Shown here: positions 8,934 through 17,310 of the stretch, piece after piece
Numbering within the stretch: the first letter of the stretch is position 1
Layout: each line of letters starts with the position of its first letter
Notes under the pieces: generated by a model
Seen by the model: the letters and a program-made list of their open reading frames with translations, nothing else
The model's database searches: none
What the model was told of the DNA's origin: nothing
Assembly (NCBI RefSeq): GCF_000092925.1
Contig: NC_014217.1
Span: forward strand, 1,178,001 to 1,242,000
Length of the DNA stretch: 64,000 nt
From: Ancylobacter novellus DSM 506
GTDB lineage: Bacteria; Pseudomonadota; Alphaproteobacteria; Rhizobiales; Xanthobacteraceae
Direction of reading: 5' to 3'
Position numbers and translations under genes: made by a program

Positions 8934-9758
8934 TCAGAGCCCGAACCACTCGCGCAGCCGGCCCTCGCCGCGGACGAGCCGCATGCCGAGATTGGCCGGC
9001 GGGATGCCGACCGAGCAGGCACCTGCCTTGGGGTCGCGGAAGAAGCCGGTCATGTAGGCCCGGTGGCGTCCCTCGGCGATGCGGACACCGCAATTCTCGA
9101 CCTCGGTCGCGGCGCCTGTCGCCGGATCGGTCCGGTGGCGGACATAGCAGGTGCTCGTCCATTCCCAGACATTGCCGGCGAGGTCGAGCAGGCCGTGCTC
9201 GTTCGCGCCGAACGCACCGGCCGGCTTCGGCGTGGGATCGAGCGCCTGCTCGGCAGCGGCTTCCGCGTCATAGGTCGCGATCCAGCGCCGCGAGGGGTTC
9301 GCCGGGTCGCTGATCTCGGTATAGGCATCGTCCCGGTAGCGCGAGCCGGCGGCCAGCGCCCATTCGCGGTCGGTGGGGAGCCGCCAGTTCTGCCCGGTCT
9401 CGCGCGACAGCCATTCGGCGTAGGCGACGGCATCGTGGAAGCTGATCCCCACGACGGGAAGAGCGGAATCCCCCGCACCGTCGAGCGCCTTGCAGCCTTT
9501 CGCGGCGACGCAGCGGTCATAGTCGCCGCGCGTCACCTGTCCTTTCATGATGGCGAAGGGCTTCTTGGCAGCAATCTCGCCGATCGGGCCGTTCACCGGC
9601 CTCGTCCCGTCGATGAACTCGCCCGGCTCGCGGTAGCGCACCGAGGCGCGCTCGATGCGGACAAGGCTGCCATCCTCCGGCATCGGGGCGAAACCCTGGA
9701 GCACGGCCATGCCGGCGAGGCCGAGGACCGTGAGGAAGACGAGGCGGCGCTTGCGCAT
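8934..9758 (-). CDS. nirV: NirV, formylglycine-generating-enzyme-like (SUMF1) protein
   Basis: This 274-residue exported protein has a hydrophobic N-terminal segment (residues 6-24) and a FGE-sulfatase/SUMF1 domain. Family stretches include PVVGISFHDAVAYAEWLS, WRLPTDREWALAAG, DLAGNVWEWTSTC and the ending ANLGMRLVRG. NirV is found almost always directly downstream of nirK in alphaproteobacteria, as here (60 bp gap). It is thought to help nitrite reductase function or maturation; its exact activity is not settled. Several cysteines lie near the C-terminus (CYV, ENCGV, GACSVG), but I cannot assign the catalytic pair of true formylglycine-generating enzymes. Confidence 0.9.
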   Translation of the reverse strand: MRKRRLVFLTVLGLAGMAVLQGFAPMPEDGSLVRIERASVRYREPGEFIDGTRPVNGPIGEIAAKKPFAIMKGQVTRGDYDRCVAAKGCKALDGAGDSALPVVGISFHDAVAYAEWLSRETGQNWRLPTDREWALAAGSRYRDDAYTEISDPANPSRRWIATYDAEAAAEQALDPTPKPAGAFGANEHGLLDLAGNVWEWTSTCYVRHRTDPATGAATEVENCGVRIAEGRHRAYMTGFFRDPKAGACSVGIPPANLGMRLVRGEGRLREWFGL

Positions 9759-9818
9759 CTTAAGTCTCCCGGAAGGAGGGGCGGCTCGCCCGGAATGGCC
9801 GGGCCGCAGTCGGCCGGC

Positions 9819-10943
9819 TCACTGGCCGACGATCGGCCCGGGCGCGGCGACCTGCTTCATCAGGTCCTCGCTCCACTCGCCCGAGACCTTCACATGGGCA
9901 GTGGCACCGAGCTCGGCCGCCTCGATCAGGTTGTGGTTCACATAGGCGTAGATGCCCGGCTGCAGGAACTTGTAGGTTGCCACTGCCGCGCTGCCGCCGG
10001 CCACGAACCATGTCTCGAGGTCCTTGGCGGGGGGATTGTGGAACTTGCCGCGCTCCCAGACATGGTCGCCATGGCCACCGATCAGGTGGGGGCGGGTGTC
10101 GCGGTTGGCCGAGCTGTGGATGAACAGCACGGTCTCGCCGACCTTCGCCGTCATCGCGTTCTCGCCCGTCAGCGCGCCCTTGCGGCCGTTGAAGACGACG
10201 TGGGTGGGAACGAGGCCCTTCATCACCTCGACGGTGTCGGCATAGGCCTCGCCGGGGGTCTCGTAGTCCACGTATTTCCCGTTCTCGTCCTTCGGGATGT
10301 AGAGGTCGAACTCGCCGATCGTGTAGGCGCGGTCATATTTGACCGGGTTGCCCGCCTCGTCCTTCAGGCCCTCGCGCGGCAGCACCAGGATGGTGCCGCT
10401 CATGCCGCTGACGACGTGCCAGGGGATCATGCCGGGAGGGGCGCAGTGATAGACGAAGGCGCCGGCGCGGGTCGCCTTGAAGCGGAGCGTCGTCTGCTCG
10501 CCGGGGTTCACCAGAGTGAGCTGCGCGCCGCCCAGCGCGCCCGTCGCGCTGTGGAAGTCGATATTGTGCGGCATCGTGTTGGTTTCGGGATTGATGAGGG
10601 TCAGCTGCACATAGTCGCCCTCGTGGACGACCATGGTCGGGCCCGGCATCGAGCCGTTGAAGGTCATCGCCTGGAGGGTGACGCCCTCGTCGATGGCGAC
10701 CTTCTTCTCCTCGATCGTCATGGTGAACTCGACGACCTTCGGCGCGCCGGTGTCCACCTGCTGGTGCTGCATGACCGCGGGCGGCGCGACGAGCTCCGCC
10801 TTGACATGCTTGAGGCCGGCGGTCTGGTCCGCCTGGCCGAGAACCTTGGGGGCCGGGCTGAGGCCCTCCTCGGCGAGAGAAGGCGCCGCCGCCACAAGGG
10901 CGGCAATGGCAGCGCCGAGCAAAGTGGTACGACGGGTAAACAT
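9819..10943 (-). CDS. nirK: Copper-containing nitrite reductase NirK
   Basis: NirK reduces nitrite to NO in the periplasm. The 374-residue precursor has a signal peptide with an RR pair ([10 protein letters not shown]), so export may be by Tat. Two cupredoxin domains follow. Type 1 copper ligands are His126, Cys167, His176 and Met181 in [16 protein letters not shown]. Type 2 copper ligands are His131, His166 and His337. The catalytic Asp129 (HNIDFH) and His286 ([10 protein letters not shown]) are present. The spacing around Cys167 is that of class I enzymes. It heads an operon with nirV, a small unknown, DUF59 and an NnrS-like gene, and is divergent from the nnrR regulator. A Crp/Fnr-type box is centred about 80 bp upstream. 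Confidence 0.97.
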   Translation of the reverse strand: MFTRRTTLLGAAIAALVAAAPSLAEEGLSPAPKVLGQADQTAGLKHVKAELVAPPAVMQHQQVDTGAPKVVEFTMTIEEKKVAIDEGVTLQAMTFNGSMPGPTMVVHEGDYVQLTLINPETNTMPHNIDFHSATGALGGAQLTLVNPGEQTTLRFKATRAGAFVYHCAPPGMIPWHVVSGMSGTILVLPREGLKDEAGNPVKYDRAYTIGEFDLYIPKDENGKYVDYETPGEAYADTVEVMKGLVPTHVVFNGRKGALTGENAMTAKVGETVLFIHSSANRDTRPHLIGGHGDHVWERGKFHNPPAKDLETWFVAGGSAAVATYKFLQPGIYAYVNHNLIEAAELGATAHVKVSGEWSEDLMKQVAAPGPIVGQ

Positions 10944-11015
10944 GTCCAGGTTCCTTCCTCTTGCATGACTTGCTTGCCGTTGCGACGAATAGACGCCCGA
11001 TCCGCGCCGGCCTTT

Positions 11016-11029
11016 TTGCTAAAAGGCAA
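11016..11029. promoter_or_regulatory. Candidate NnrR box in the nirK-nnrR divergent region
   Basis: TTGCTAAAAGGCAA is a near-symmetric TTGC-N6-GCAA palindrome. It lies 79.5 bp (centre) before the nirK start, a position that suits class II activation if transcription begins near 10981. It is about 125 bp before the divergent nnrR start. Confidence 0.7.
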
Positions 11030-11146
11030 AGATGAATCACGTTGTCGGCGGCGGCCGTGACGCAGGGCGTCGCAGGGGCAAACGGCCGGTCGGTTGTATG
11101 CGACGCCCCCTCCGGATTACCCTCGCGGCGAAACGGGAACGTCGCC

Positions 11147-11848
11147 ATGCCTATGAAGAAGCTCGACCGCTCGCTGATCCGGGATCTGAGCATCTTCCAG
11201 TCCATGTCGGAGGAGGATCTCGACGCCGTCCTCGCCATGGCCTCGATCCGGCAATTGCCCGAGGGAAAGGCCGCCTTCTCGCAGGGCGAGATCGCCACCG
11301 AGTTCTTCGCGCTGCTGCATGGCCGCCTGAAGGTCGTGCAGACGACGCCGGACGGGCAGCAGGTCGTCGTGCGGCACGTCAATCCGGGGGACATATTCGG
11401 CATCGCCCGCGCGATGCGCCGTCCCGACTTTCCGGCCACCGCCATCGCCGTGGTGGAAAGCCTGGCGCTTGCCTGGCCGTCGAGCCAGTGGGAGGCCTTC
11501 ATCGCGCGCAGCCCGGTGCTCGCCATGAACGCGCTCCAGACCGTGGGGCAGCGCCTGCAGGACGCCCATACGCGGATCCGCGAGCTCTCGACCGAGGAAG
11601 TCGAGCGCCGCGTCGCGCATGCGCTGCTGCGGCTGGTGCGGCAGGCGGGCCGGAAGACGGAGGAAGGTATCCTCATCGACTTCCCGGTCACGCGGCAGGA
11701 TCTCGCCGAGATGACCGGCACCACGCTCCACACGGTCAGCCGGGTGATGACCGGCTGGGAATCCAAGGGGCTGGTGGCCAGCGGCCGCAAGAAGGTCGTG
11801 GTCAAGGACGCGCACGGGCTTCACGTGCTGGCGGAGAAGCCGGAGTGA
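11147..11848 (+). CDS. nnrR: Crp/Fnr-family NO-responsive regulator (NnrR type)
   Basis: This 233-residue regulator has an N-terminal cyclic-nucleotide-binding-like fold (residues about 10-125), a long dimer helix and a C-terminal winged helix with VTRQDLAEMTGTTLHTVSRV. It lacks the N-terminal cysteine cluster of FNR, which places it with the NnrR/DNR/NNR group that senses NO, probably through haem, and switches on nirK and nor genes. Its location, divergent from nirK, is typical. The start MPMKKLDRS is used because the larger upstream frame crosses the nirK promoter region; a second in-frame ATG two codons later is equally possible. Six candidate target boxes occur in this window. Confidence 0.87.
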   Translation: MPMKKLDRSLIRDLSIFQSMSEEDLDAVLAMASIRQLPEGKAAFSQGEIATEFFALLHGRLKVVQTTPDGQQVVVRHVNPGDIFGIARAMRRPDFPATAIAVVESLALAWPSSQWEAFIARSPVLAMNALQTVGQRLQDAHTRIRELSTEEVERRVAHALLRLVRQAGRKTEEGILIDFPVTRQDLAEMTGTTLHTVSRVMTGWESKGLVASGRKKVVVKDAHGLHVLAEKPE

Positions 11849-11856
11849 CAGGGAGT

Positions 11857-11870
11857 TTGTCCGGGAACAA
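11857..11870. promoter_or_regulatory. Candidate NnrR box before the DUF2249 gene
   Basis: TTGTCCGGGAACAA lies 8 bp after nnrR and is centred 65 bp before the DUF2249 ATG. It differs at only one base from the box before norC (20120-20133), which supports a common regulator. Confidence 0.6.
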
Positions 11871-11928
11871 CGTTCGGGTGCCGCCGGCCCGGTAGGGCTC
11901 TCCCGCGCAGCTTTGCGAAGGAGAGCAC

Positions 11929-12285
11929 ATGTCCCAGATCACCGAAGCGATCATCCCCGCCGAACCGGCAAACCCGACCGTCGCCGAGCCGGTCACCCTC
12001 GACGTTCGTCCTCTCGCGAGGCCGCACCGTCATCTTCTCATCTTCCGCCAGTTCGAGCTCCTCGCACCCGGCGAGGCCTTCGAGCTGGTGAACGATCACG
12101 ATCCGCTCGGCCTCCTGCATCAGTTCCGCCAGATCGTGCCCGGCCTGTTCACCTGGGACTATCTCCGGCAGGGGCCTGACGAGTGGCGCGTGCTGATCGG
12201 CCGGACACAGGCGCCGGCATCGGCCGACGTCCACGTCCATGACGAGGGCTGCACCTGCGGCTCCTCCAGCGGCGGCTGCGGCTGA
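11929..12285 (+). CDS. DUF2249 domain protein with Cys-rich tail
   Basis: The 118-residue protein carries one DUF2249 domain: TLDVRPLARPHRH, then LLAPGEAFELVNDHDPLGLLHQF and a DYLRQGPDEWRVLIGR ending. It finishes in a CTCGSSSGGCG tail that could bind metal. The family is common near denitrification and NO genes and often occurs with hemerythrin or DUF1858 partners; its biochemical role is not known. GAAGGAG lies upstream of the ATG. It follows nnrR but has its own candidate box. A strong hairpin lies downstream, between it and the convergent DUF1858 gene. Confidence 0.85.
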   Translation: MSQITEAIIPAEPANPTVAEPVTLDVRPLARPHRHLLIFRQFELLAPGEAFELVNDHDPLGLLHQFRQIVPGLFTWDYLRQGPDEWRVLIGRTQAPASADVHVHDEGCTCGSSSGGCG

Positions 12286-12314
12286 CGGCCTGCGCCACCC
12301 ACCACTTCCGCACC

Positions 12315-12350
12315 GACGCCGGTCCTCCTTCAACCCGGAGGATCGGCGTC
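12315..12350. terminator. Strong hairpin between convergent genes
   Basis: Bases 12315-12328 pair with 12337-12350 in a 14-bp stem (one G-T pair) around an eight-base loop. It separates the DUF2249 gene from the convergent DUF1858 gene and could end transcription from both sides. No T run follows on either strand. Confidence 0.65.
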
Positions 12351-12386
12351 ATGTTGAGGGAAGCTTCCGACGGTCACCGGTGGCCG

Positions 12387-12608
12387 TCACGCCCCTTGCG
12401 CGATGGCGGCGTTCACTTCCCGGAGGAACTCGTCGAGTGGCACGCCGTGCTCGCGGCAGGCCTCGCGGACGTCGTGCAGGCGCACCACCGGGCAGCCGAT
12501 GCACATCATCTTCCGGCGGATGAACAGCGGGATCGTCACCTTGTAGGTGCTCATCAGGTCGTCGAGGATCGTCTCGGCGGTTATGGGGGCGGTCAGGACC
12601 GTCGACAT
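12387..12608 (-). CDS. DUF1858 domain protein
   Basis: This 73-residue protein matches the small DUF1858 family: ILDDLMSTYKVTIPLFIRR, MMCIGCPVVRLHDVREAC and a final LDEFLREVNAAI. The CIGC pair is the conserved feature and may bind a metal or cluster. Such proteins are frequent near hybrid-cluster-protein, NO and denitrification genes. The ATG at 12608 has GAAGGAG upstream at suitable distance; upstream extensions of the frame are not conserved in character. It is divergent from hemN, sharing a promoter region with an NnrR-type box. Confidence 0.85.
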   Translation of the reverse strand: MSTVLTAPITAETILDDLMSTYKVTIPLFIRRKMMCIGCPVVRLHDVREACREHGVPLDEFLREVNAAIAQGA

Positions 12609-12659
12609 GGTCGGGTCTCCTTCTCGTGCGGAACCTAGACCTGCGGCATCCTGTCTTCT

Positions 12660-12673
12660 TTGCTCCGCCGCAA
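12660..12673. promoter_or_regulatory. Candidate NnrR box shared by DUF1858 and hemN
   Basis: TTGCTCCGCCGCAA is a TTGC-N6-GCAA palindrome. It is centred 58 bp before the DUF1858 start and 94 bp before hemN, so one box could serve both divergent genes. Confidence 0.65.
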
Positions 12674-12759
12674 CGAAGGCGGGCGTTTCTCCGCCTATCG
12701 ATGCCGGCACCCGGACGGCCGCTCCATCCCGCAAGGCCGGTCGGCGGAAAGCTGAGCCC

Positions 12760-14124
12760 ATGAACGCGCCCTTCATCCCCACGCCTTCCCTCATCGACGT
12801 CGCGCGCCGCATGGTGCCGCGCTACACCTCCTACCCGACCGCCCCGCATTTCTCCCCGGCCGTCACGGCCGAGACCTATGGCGGCTGGCTAGAGAAGGTA
12901 CGGGACCGCGGGGAGGCGATCTCACTCTATCTGCACGTCCCGTTCTGCCGGACCATCTGCAATTATTGCGGCTGCACCACCAAGGCGGCACTGCGCGACG
13001 ACCCGGTGCGCGCCTATGCCGCGTCGATCCATGACGAGATCGCCCTGTTTGCCGAGCGGCTCGGGCCGGTAGAGGTTTCGCACATCCATTGGGGCGGCGG
13101 CACGCCGAACATCCTGCCGCCGGACTGCTTCGAGGCGCTGGTGCGCGACCTCGGCAATCGCTTCCGCTTCCGGCCCGACATGGAGCACGCGATCGAGCTC
13201 GATCCCCGCCATGTGACCGCGGAGGGCGCGCGGCGGCTCGCCGACCTCGGCATCAACCGGGCGAGCCTTGGTGTGCAGACGCTCGACGCCGCGGTGCAGA
13301 AGGCGATCGCCCGCATCCAGCCGCTTCCGGTGGTGGAAGCTTCCTTCGCGCATCTGCGGAACGCCGGCATCACCGCCATCAATGCCGACCTGATGTACGG
13401 CCTGCCGCTGCAGACGCTCGACACCATCCGCGACACCGCCGAACGGGTGCTGGCGCTGGAGCCGAGCCGGTTCGCCATCTTTGGCTACGCCCATGTGCCG
13501 TGGATGAAGGCGCATCAGCGGCTGATCGACGAGGCGGCGCTGCCGGACGCCGTGGAGCGCATCCGCCAGGCGGCGCTGGCGCGCGAGATCCTCGAGCGTG
13601 GCGGCTATGTCGAGATCGGCATCGACCACTTCGCGCTGCCGGACGATGCGCTGACGCTGGCGCAGGATGAACGCAGGCTGCACCGCAATTTCCAGGGCTA
13701 TACCGACGACGCCGCGACCACGCTGATCGGCATCGGCGCCTCCTCGATCAGCCGGACGCCCTGGGGCTTCGCGCAGAACGCTCCTGACAACCACGGCTGG
13801 CGGCGGGCCATCGAATCAGGGCGGCTGCCGACGGTGCGCGGCAAGGCCTATGAGGGAGACGACCTTCTGCGGGCGGCGGTCATCGAGGATCTGCTCTGCG
13901 CCTTCGAGGTCGACCTTGCCGAGGTCGCAGCGCGGCACGGCGCGAGCGTCGATGGCTTCGAAGACGATGTCCGCAGGCTCGCGCCCCTCGTCAATGCGGG
14001 ATGGGTGGAGGTGCGCGGCAGCCGCGTTGCGATCCGCCGGCACCGCCACGAGATCGCGCGCGTCGTCGCCGCCGAGTTCGACGCCTATCTCGGCCGCGGC
14101 GGCCGCCATTCGACGGCGGTGTGA
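12760..14124 (+). CDS. hemN: Oxygen-independent coproporphyrinogen III oxidase
   Basis: HemN is a radical SAM enzyme that converts coproporphyrinogen III to protoporphyrinogen IX without oxygen, needed for haem when cells respire N-oxides. The 454-residue length is usual. The 4Fe-4S ligands are Cys63, Cys67 and Cys70 in CRTICNYCGC, followed by the extra GC typical of HemN. HIHWGGGTPN is the SAM-binding segment, and the C-terminal HemN domain is intact. The start is MNAPFIPTPS at 12760; the frame reaches further up but into the promoter box. Its place beside an NnrR box fits induction during denitrification. Confidence 0.94.
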   Translation: MNAPFIPTPSLIDVARRMVPRYTSYPTAPHFSPAVTAETYGGWLEKVRDRGEAISLYLHVPFCRTICNYCGCTTKAALRDDPVRAYAASIHDEIALFAERLGPVEVSHIHWGGGTPNILPPDCFEALVRDLGNRFRFRPDMEHAIELDPRHVTAEGARRLADLGINRASLGVQTLDAAVQKAIARIQPLPVVEASFAHLRNAGITAINADLMYGLPLQTLDTIRDTAERVLALEPSRFAIFGYAHVPWMKAHQRLIDEAALPDAVERIRQAALAREILERGGYVEIGIDHFALPDDALTLAQDERRLHRNFQGYTDDAATTLIGIGASSISRTPWGFAQNAPDNHGWRRAIESGRLPTVRGKAYEGDDLLRAAVIEDLLCAFEVDLAEVAARHGASVDGFEDDVRRLAPLVNAGWVEVRGSRVAIRRHRHEIARVVAAEFDAYLGRGGRHSTAV

Positions 14125-14137
14125 GGCTCTCGCAAGC

Positions 14138-14151
14138 TTGCGCCCGAGCAA
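14138..14151. promoter_or_regulatory. Candidate NnrR box before the second NnrS gene
   Basis: TTGCGCCCGAGCAA is a TTGC-N6-GCAA palindrome centred 54 bp before the NnrS ATG. It overlaps the end of a 12-bp palindrome, CGCAAGCTTGCG (14131-14142). Confidence 0.6.
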
Positions 14152-14198
14152 AGTCGGGCTACGCCGGCCATGACATCGTCGCGCCGAAAGGATCGACG

Positions 14199-15377
14199 AT
14201 GTCACCCTCGCCCTCGCTCGCCGCCAGCCGCGCCCGCACCAATGCCGGATGGCTCTTTGCCGCCTCGTTCCGGCCGCTCTTCGTCGGCGCGTCCGCTCTC
14301 GCCGCCGCCTCCGTGCCGCTCTGGGTCTTCCTGTTCCTGACCGGGGTCGCGGAGGTCGGGGGCATGCCGGCCATGATCTGGCACGCCCATGAGATGGTGT
14401 TCGGCTTCCTCCCGGCGGTCATGGCCGGCTACCTGCTCTCGGCCACGCCGAACTGGTCCGGCAAGCTTCCAGCCTCGGGAACGCCGTTGGCGCTGCTCTT
14501 TGCGGTGTGGGTCGCCGGACGAGTGGTACCGCTGGTAGCGCCCTTGCCGGTTGCGCTCGCCGCCGACGCCGCCTTCCCCCTCGCCATCACCGCGGCACTG
14601 CTGCGCGAGGCGCGGGTGAAGCCGCCCAAGCAGTCCCGCCATGGGCTGATGCTGTTCCCTTTGCTCGCGCTCGCCGCGGTGGCGCACCGCCTCGTCGCCG
14701 GGGATCACGAGCTCGCCGCCCTGCTGGCGCGCATCGGCGTCGCCGTCGCGGCGCTGCTGATCTCGGCCGTGGGCGGGCGGCTGGTTCCCAGCCTCACCCG
14801 CAATGCACTGGCCGCCCGCGGCGCCGAAAAGGTGCCCGAGCCCTATGGCCGCTACGACGTCTTCGTGCTCGCCGCCATCTTCCCGGCGCTGGCCGTCTGG
14901 GCCGCCGCGCCGACCTCGCGGGCGGCGGCCGTGCTGATGGGCGCCGCCGCCGTGCTTCAGGCGATACGGCTGCTGCGCTGGCGCGGCTGGCTGGTCCGGC
15001 AGGTCGACGTCGCCGCGCTCCATGCCGGATATCTCTGGCTCGTCGCCGGCACCGGTCTCGCCGCGCTTGCCGCCGAGCCGCTTTCCCTCGTCCCGCCGGA
15101 CGCGGCGCTGCACGTCTTCACCGCGGGGGCGATAGGCACGATGACGATGGCGGTCATGGCCCGCCTCAGCACGACGCGCGGCGCCGGGGCACGGGCGAGT
15201 GCATCGCTGTGCGGCTTCGCCCTCATGGCTGTGAATCTCGCGGCGCTGGCCAGGGTGGCCGCGCCGATTCTGGCAGACCGCTATGTCGAGCTGCTGGCCA
15301 TGTCGGCGGTGCTCTGGGCGCTGGCCTGGACCGCCTTCCTCGCCGCCCAGGTCACCGGATCGCCGGACAAGCCGTGA
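14199..15377 (+). CDS. nnrS: NnrS family protein (second copy)
   Basis: This 392-residue membrane protein shows all NnrS hallmarks: FAASFRPLFVGASAL near the N-terminus, MIWHAHEMVFGFLPAVMAGY, GGRLVPSLTRN, and HVFTAGAIGTMTMAVMARLS. It is clearly diverged from the copy at 5355-6515, so the two are not a recent duplication. NnrS relieves nitrosative stress during nitrite and NO reduction. The start used is MSPSPSLAAS at 14199; the upstream part of the frame overlaps hemN. The gene ends 12 bp from the convergent norD, and its stop codon lies inside a shared hairpin. Confidence 0.88.
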   Translation: MSPSPSLAASRARTNAGWLFAASFRPLFVGASALAAASVPLWVFLFLTGVAEVGGMPAMIWHAHEMVFGFLPAVMAGYLLSATPNWSGKLPASGTPLALLFAVWVAGRVVPLVAPLPVALAADAAFPLAITAALLREARVKPPKQSRHGLMLFPLLALAAVAHRLVAGDHELAALLARIGVAVAALLISAVGGRLVPSLTRNALAARGAEKVPEPYGRYDVFVLAAIFPALAVWAAAPTSRAAAVLMGAAAVLQAIRLLRWRGWLVRQVDVAALHAGYLWLVAGTGLAALAAEPLSLVPPDAALHVFTAGAIGTMTMAVMARLSTTRGAGARASASLCGFALMAVNLAALARVAAPILADRYVELLAMSAVLWALAWTAFLAAQVTGSPDKP

Positions 15378-15393
15378 TCCGGCGGGGGATCAC
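15374..15393. terminator. Short hairpin spanning both stop codons
   Basis: GTGATCC (15374-15380) pairs with GGATCAC (15387-15393) around six bases. The stop codons of both nnrS (plus) and norD (minus) lie within its arms. It may serve as a compact two-way terminator; there is no T tract. Confidence 0.4.
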
Positions 15394-17300
15394 CCGATGA
15401 GCTGGCGGTAGATGGCCGGCAGCGCCGTCGGCAGCCGCTCCGCATCCGGCACGATGGCGTAGCCGCCTTTGCCGAACAGATAGGGGAAATAATCGCGCGC
15501 CTCGCCGTCGACGGTCACGCCGAACACGGTGAGGCCCTGCTTGCGGGCCTCGCGGATCGCCGCCCGCGTATCCTCGATGCCGTAGCGTCCCTCGTAATAG
15601 TCGATGTCGTTCGGCTTGCCGTCGGTGAGGAGAAGCAGCAGCCGATGCCGCTGCGGCCGTTCGGCCAACGCCTTGGCGACGTGCCGGACGGCAGCGCCCA
15701 TGCGGGTATATTGCCCGGGGCTGAGCGCCATGATGCGGCGCAGGATGGCGGGATTCAGCGGCTCCTCGAAGCCCTTCACGGTCGAGACCGTCACCGAGGT
15801 GCGCCGGCGCGAGGTGAAGGTGTAGATGGCGTGCTCGTCGCCGCAGGCGGTGAGCCCGTGCGTCAGCGCCAGCAGCGCGCCCTTCTCGACATCGAGCACG
15901 CGGTGCGCGCCGATCCAGGCGTCGGTCGAGAGCGAGACGTCCATCAGCACGGCCAAGGACAGGTCCCGCTCCAGCGCGCGCGCTGCCGTGAAGACGCGCT
16001 CCGAGCCGATCCCACCGGCGTGGCGGTCGGCGACCGCGCGGACCAGGGCGGAGAGGTCGAGATCGTCGCCGTCGGGCTGGCCGTGCAGCACCAGCCGCTT
16101 CGGCCGCAGCGCCTCGAACTGGCGGCGGACGGCGGCGATACGGCGCTGCATCGCCGCGTCCGGCTCCCAGTCCTCGCCCTGCTCGGCGGCGGGGCCGGCA
16201 TATACGCGGCAATGGTCCGGGCGGTAGGCCGCCTTCTTCCAGTCCCACTCCGGATAGGTGAGGCCCTGCGTGAGGGCCGCACCATCCGCCTCGGCGGGAG
16301 CGAGGTCGAGGTCCATCTTGAGGCGCACCGCGGAGCGGCGGCGATTCGCGCCGATGGTCAGCTCGGCGAGGTCGTCGGCCGCCTGGCGGGCGCCTTCCTC
16401 GTCATCGTCGTCGACCTTGCGGTTGACGTTCACCATCTCCGCGACGGCGAAGATGGTCTCGAAGCGGTGGAAGCACAGCGGATCGCTGCGGTCGCTCTGG
16501 TCCGTCTCCCGCCTCTCGGCGCGGCGGCGCTTCGCGTCGACGGAGACGGACCGGCCCTCGGCCTCGCCATCATCGTCGGGGGAGGGGGCGGCGGCTCCGC
16601 CATGGATGTCGCCGAAGAGGGGCACCGGCAGGAAGGTGCGATAGCCGCGCGGCGCCTTCACGTCGGAAAGGTCGAAGGCGGGATCCTCGATGGCATGCAG
16701 ATAGGGATTCGTCACGTCGCGCCGCCCGCCGAGAACGGCGCGGATCGCGTCCTCAAGGTTGGCCTCATGCGGCGGCAGCGACCGCTCCGGCCGGACGGCG
16801 AGCGTCGCCTCGCGCAGGCGCTGGTAGTGCCGGCCGAGCCCCGGCCAGGCGGTAAGCGTCGCCCGCGTGGTCCCGACCGCGGCCCGCAGGCGGCACAGGT
16901 CGTTGCGGAGCGGATCGCCGTCGTCCTCCACGACCGGGACGGCATGGGCGAACCAGGCGGCGAGCCATTCGTAGAGCGCCTCGTTGTTCGCCCGGTCGGG
17001 AAAGACGTCGATCGTCCCCGGCAGGCGAAGCGTCGCCGCGTCGAGGATCGGCAGGCTCATCTTCTCGGTGCCGAGGCCGATCCGCTCGATGAGGCTGAGG
17101 CGGTGGCGCGAGGCGACGGGGGCGCTCTCGGCGATGCGGATTGCGCCATCGCCGCCCAGCGCCCGGTAGAGGACGCCGAGCCGCGTCCGCATTGTGGCGA
17201 GGCTCACCGCCGCCCGAGGGTGACGCCTGTAGGTGCTGACGCCGCCAACCAGGCGGTGCCAGTGCTCGCCGACGAACTCTTCCGGCTCGAGGATCGACAT
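15390..17300 (-). CDS. norD: Nitric oxide reductase activation protein NorD
   Basis: This 636-residue protein ends in a von Willebrand factor A domain with the metal-site motif DVSLST (Asp454) and later LLLLLTDGKPND. The middle is charged and acidic, around residues 250-320. NorD works with the MoxR-type ATPase NorQ to activate the NorCB nitric oxide reductase, probably by inserting the non-haem iron. It is the last gene of norCBQD, ten bases after norQ. Length and domain order are normal for the family. It acts in the cytoplasm. Confidence 0.94.
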   Translation of the reverse strand: MSILEPEEFVGEHWHRLVGGVSTYRRHPRAAVSLATMRTRLGVLYRALGGDGAIRIAESAPVASRHRLSLIERIGLGTEKMSLPILDAATLRLPGTIDVFPDRANNEALYEWLAAWFAHAVPVVEDDGDPLRNDLCRLRAAVGTTRATLTAWPGLGRHYQRLREATLAVRPERSLPPHEANLEDAIRAVLGGRRDVTNPYLHAIEDPAFDLSDVKAPRGYRTFLPVPLFGDIHGGAAAPSPDDDGEAEGRSVSVDAKRRRAERRETDQSDRSDPLCFHRFETIFAVAEMVNVNRKVDDDDEEGARQAADDLAELTIGANRRRSAVRLKMDLDLAPAEADGAALTQGLTYPEWDWKKAAYRPDHCRVYAGPAAEQGEDWEPDAAMQRRIAAVRRQFEALRPKRLVLHGQPDGDDLDLSALVRAVADRHAGGIGSERVFTAARALERDLSLAVLMDVSLSTDAWIGAHRVLDVEKGALLALTHGLTACGDEHAIYTFTSRRRTSVTVSTVKGFEEPLNPAILRRIMALSPGQYTRMGAAVRHVAKALAERPQRHRLLLLLTDGKPNDIDYYEGRYGIEDTRAAIREARKQGLTVFGVTVDGEARDYFPYLFGKGGYAIVPDAERLPTALPAIYRQLIG

Positions 17301-17310
17301 CGCGCCCTCC

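Noticed and set aside
9788-9804. GCCCGG/CCGGGC hairpin between nirK and nirV
   Set aside because: Six-base GC arms arise often at this base composition; it could be an attenuator but has no further support.
9063-11060. 665-codon open frame on the plus strand
   Set aside because: It covers nirV and nirK in antisense; the composition is typical of an antisense shadow.
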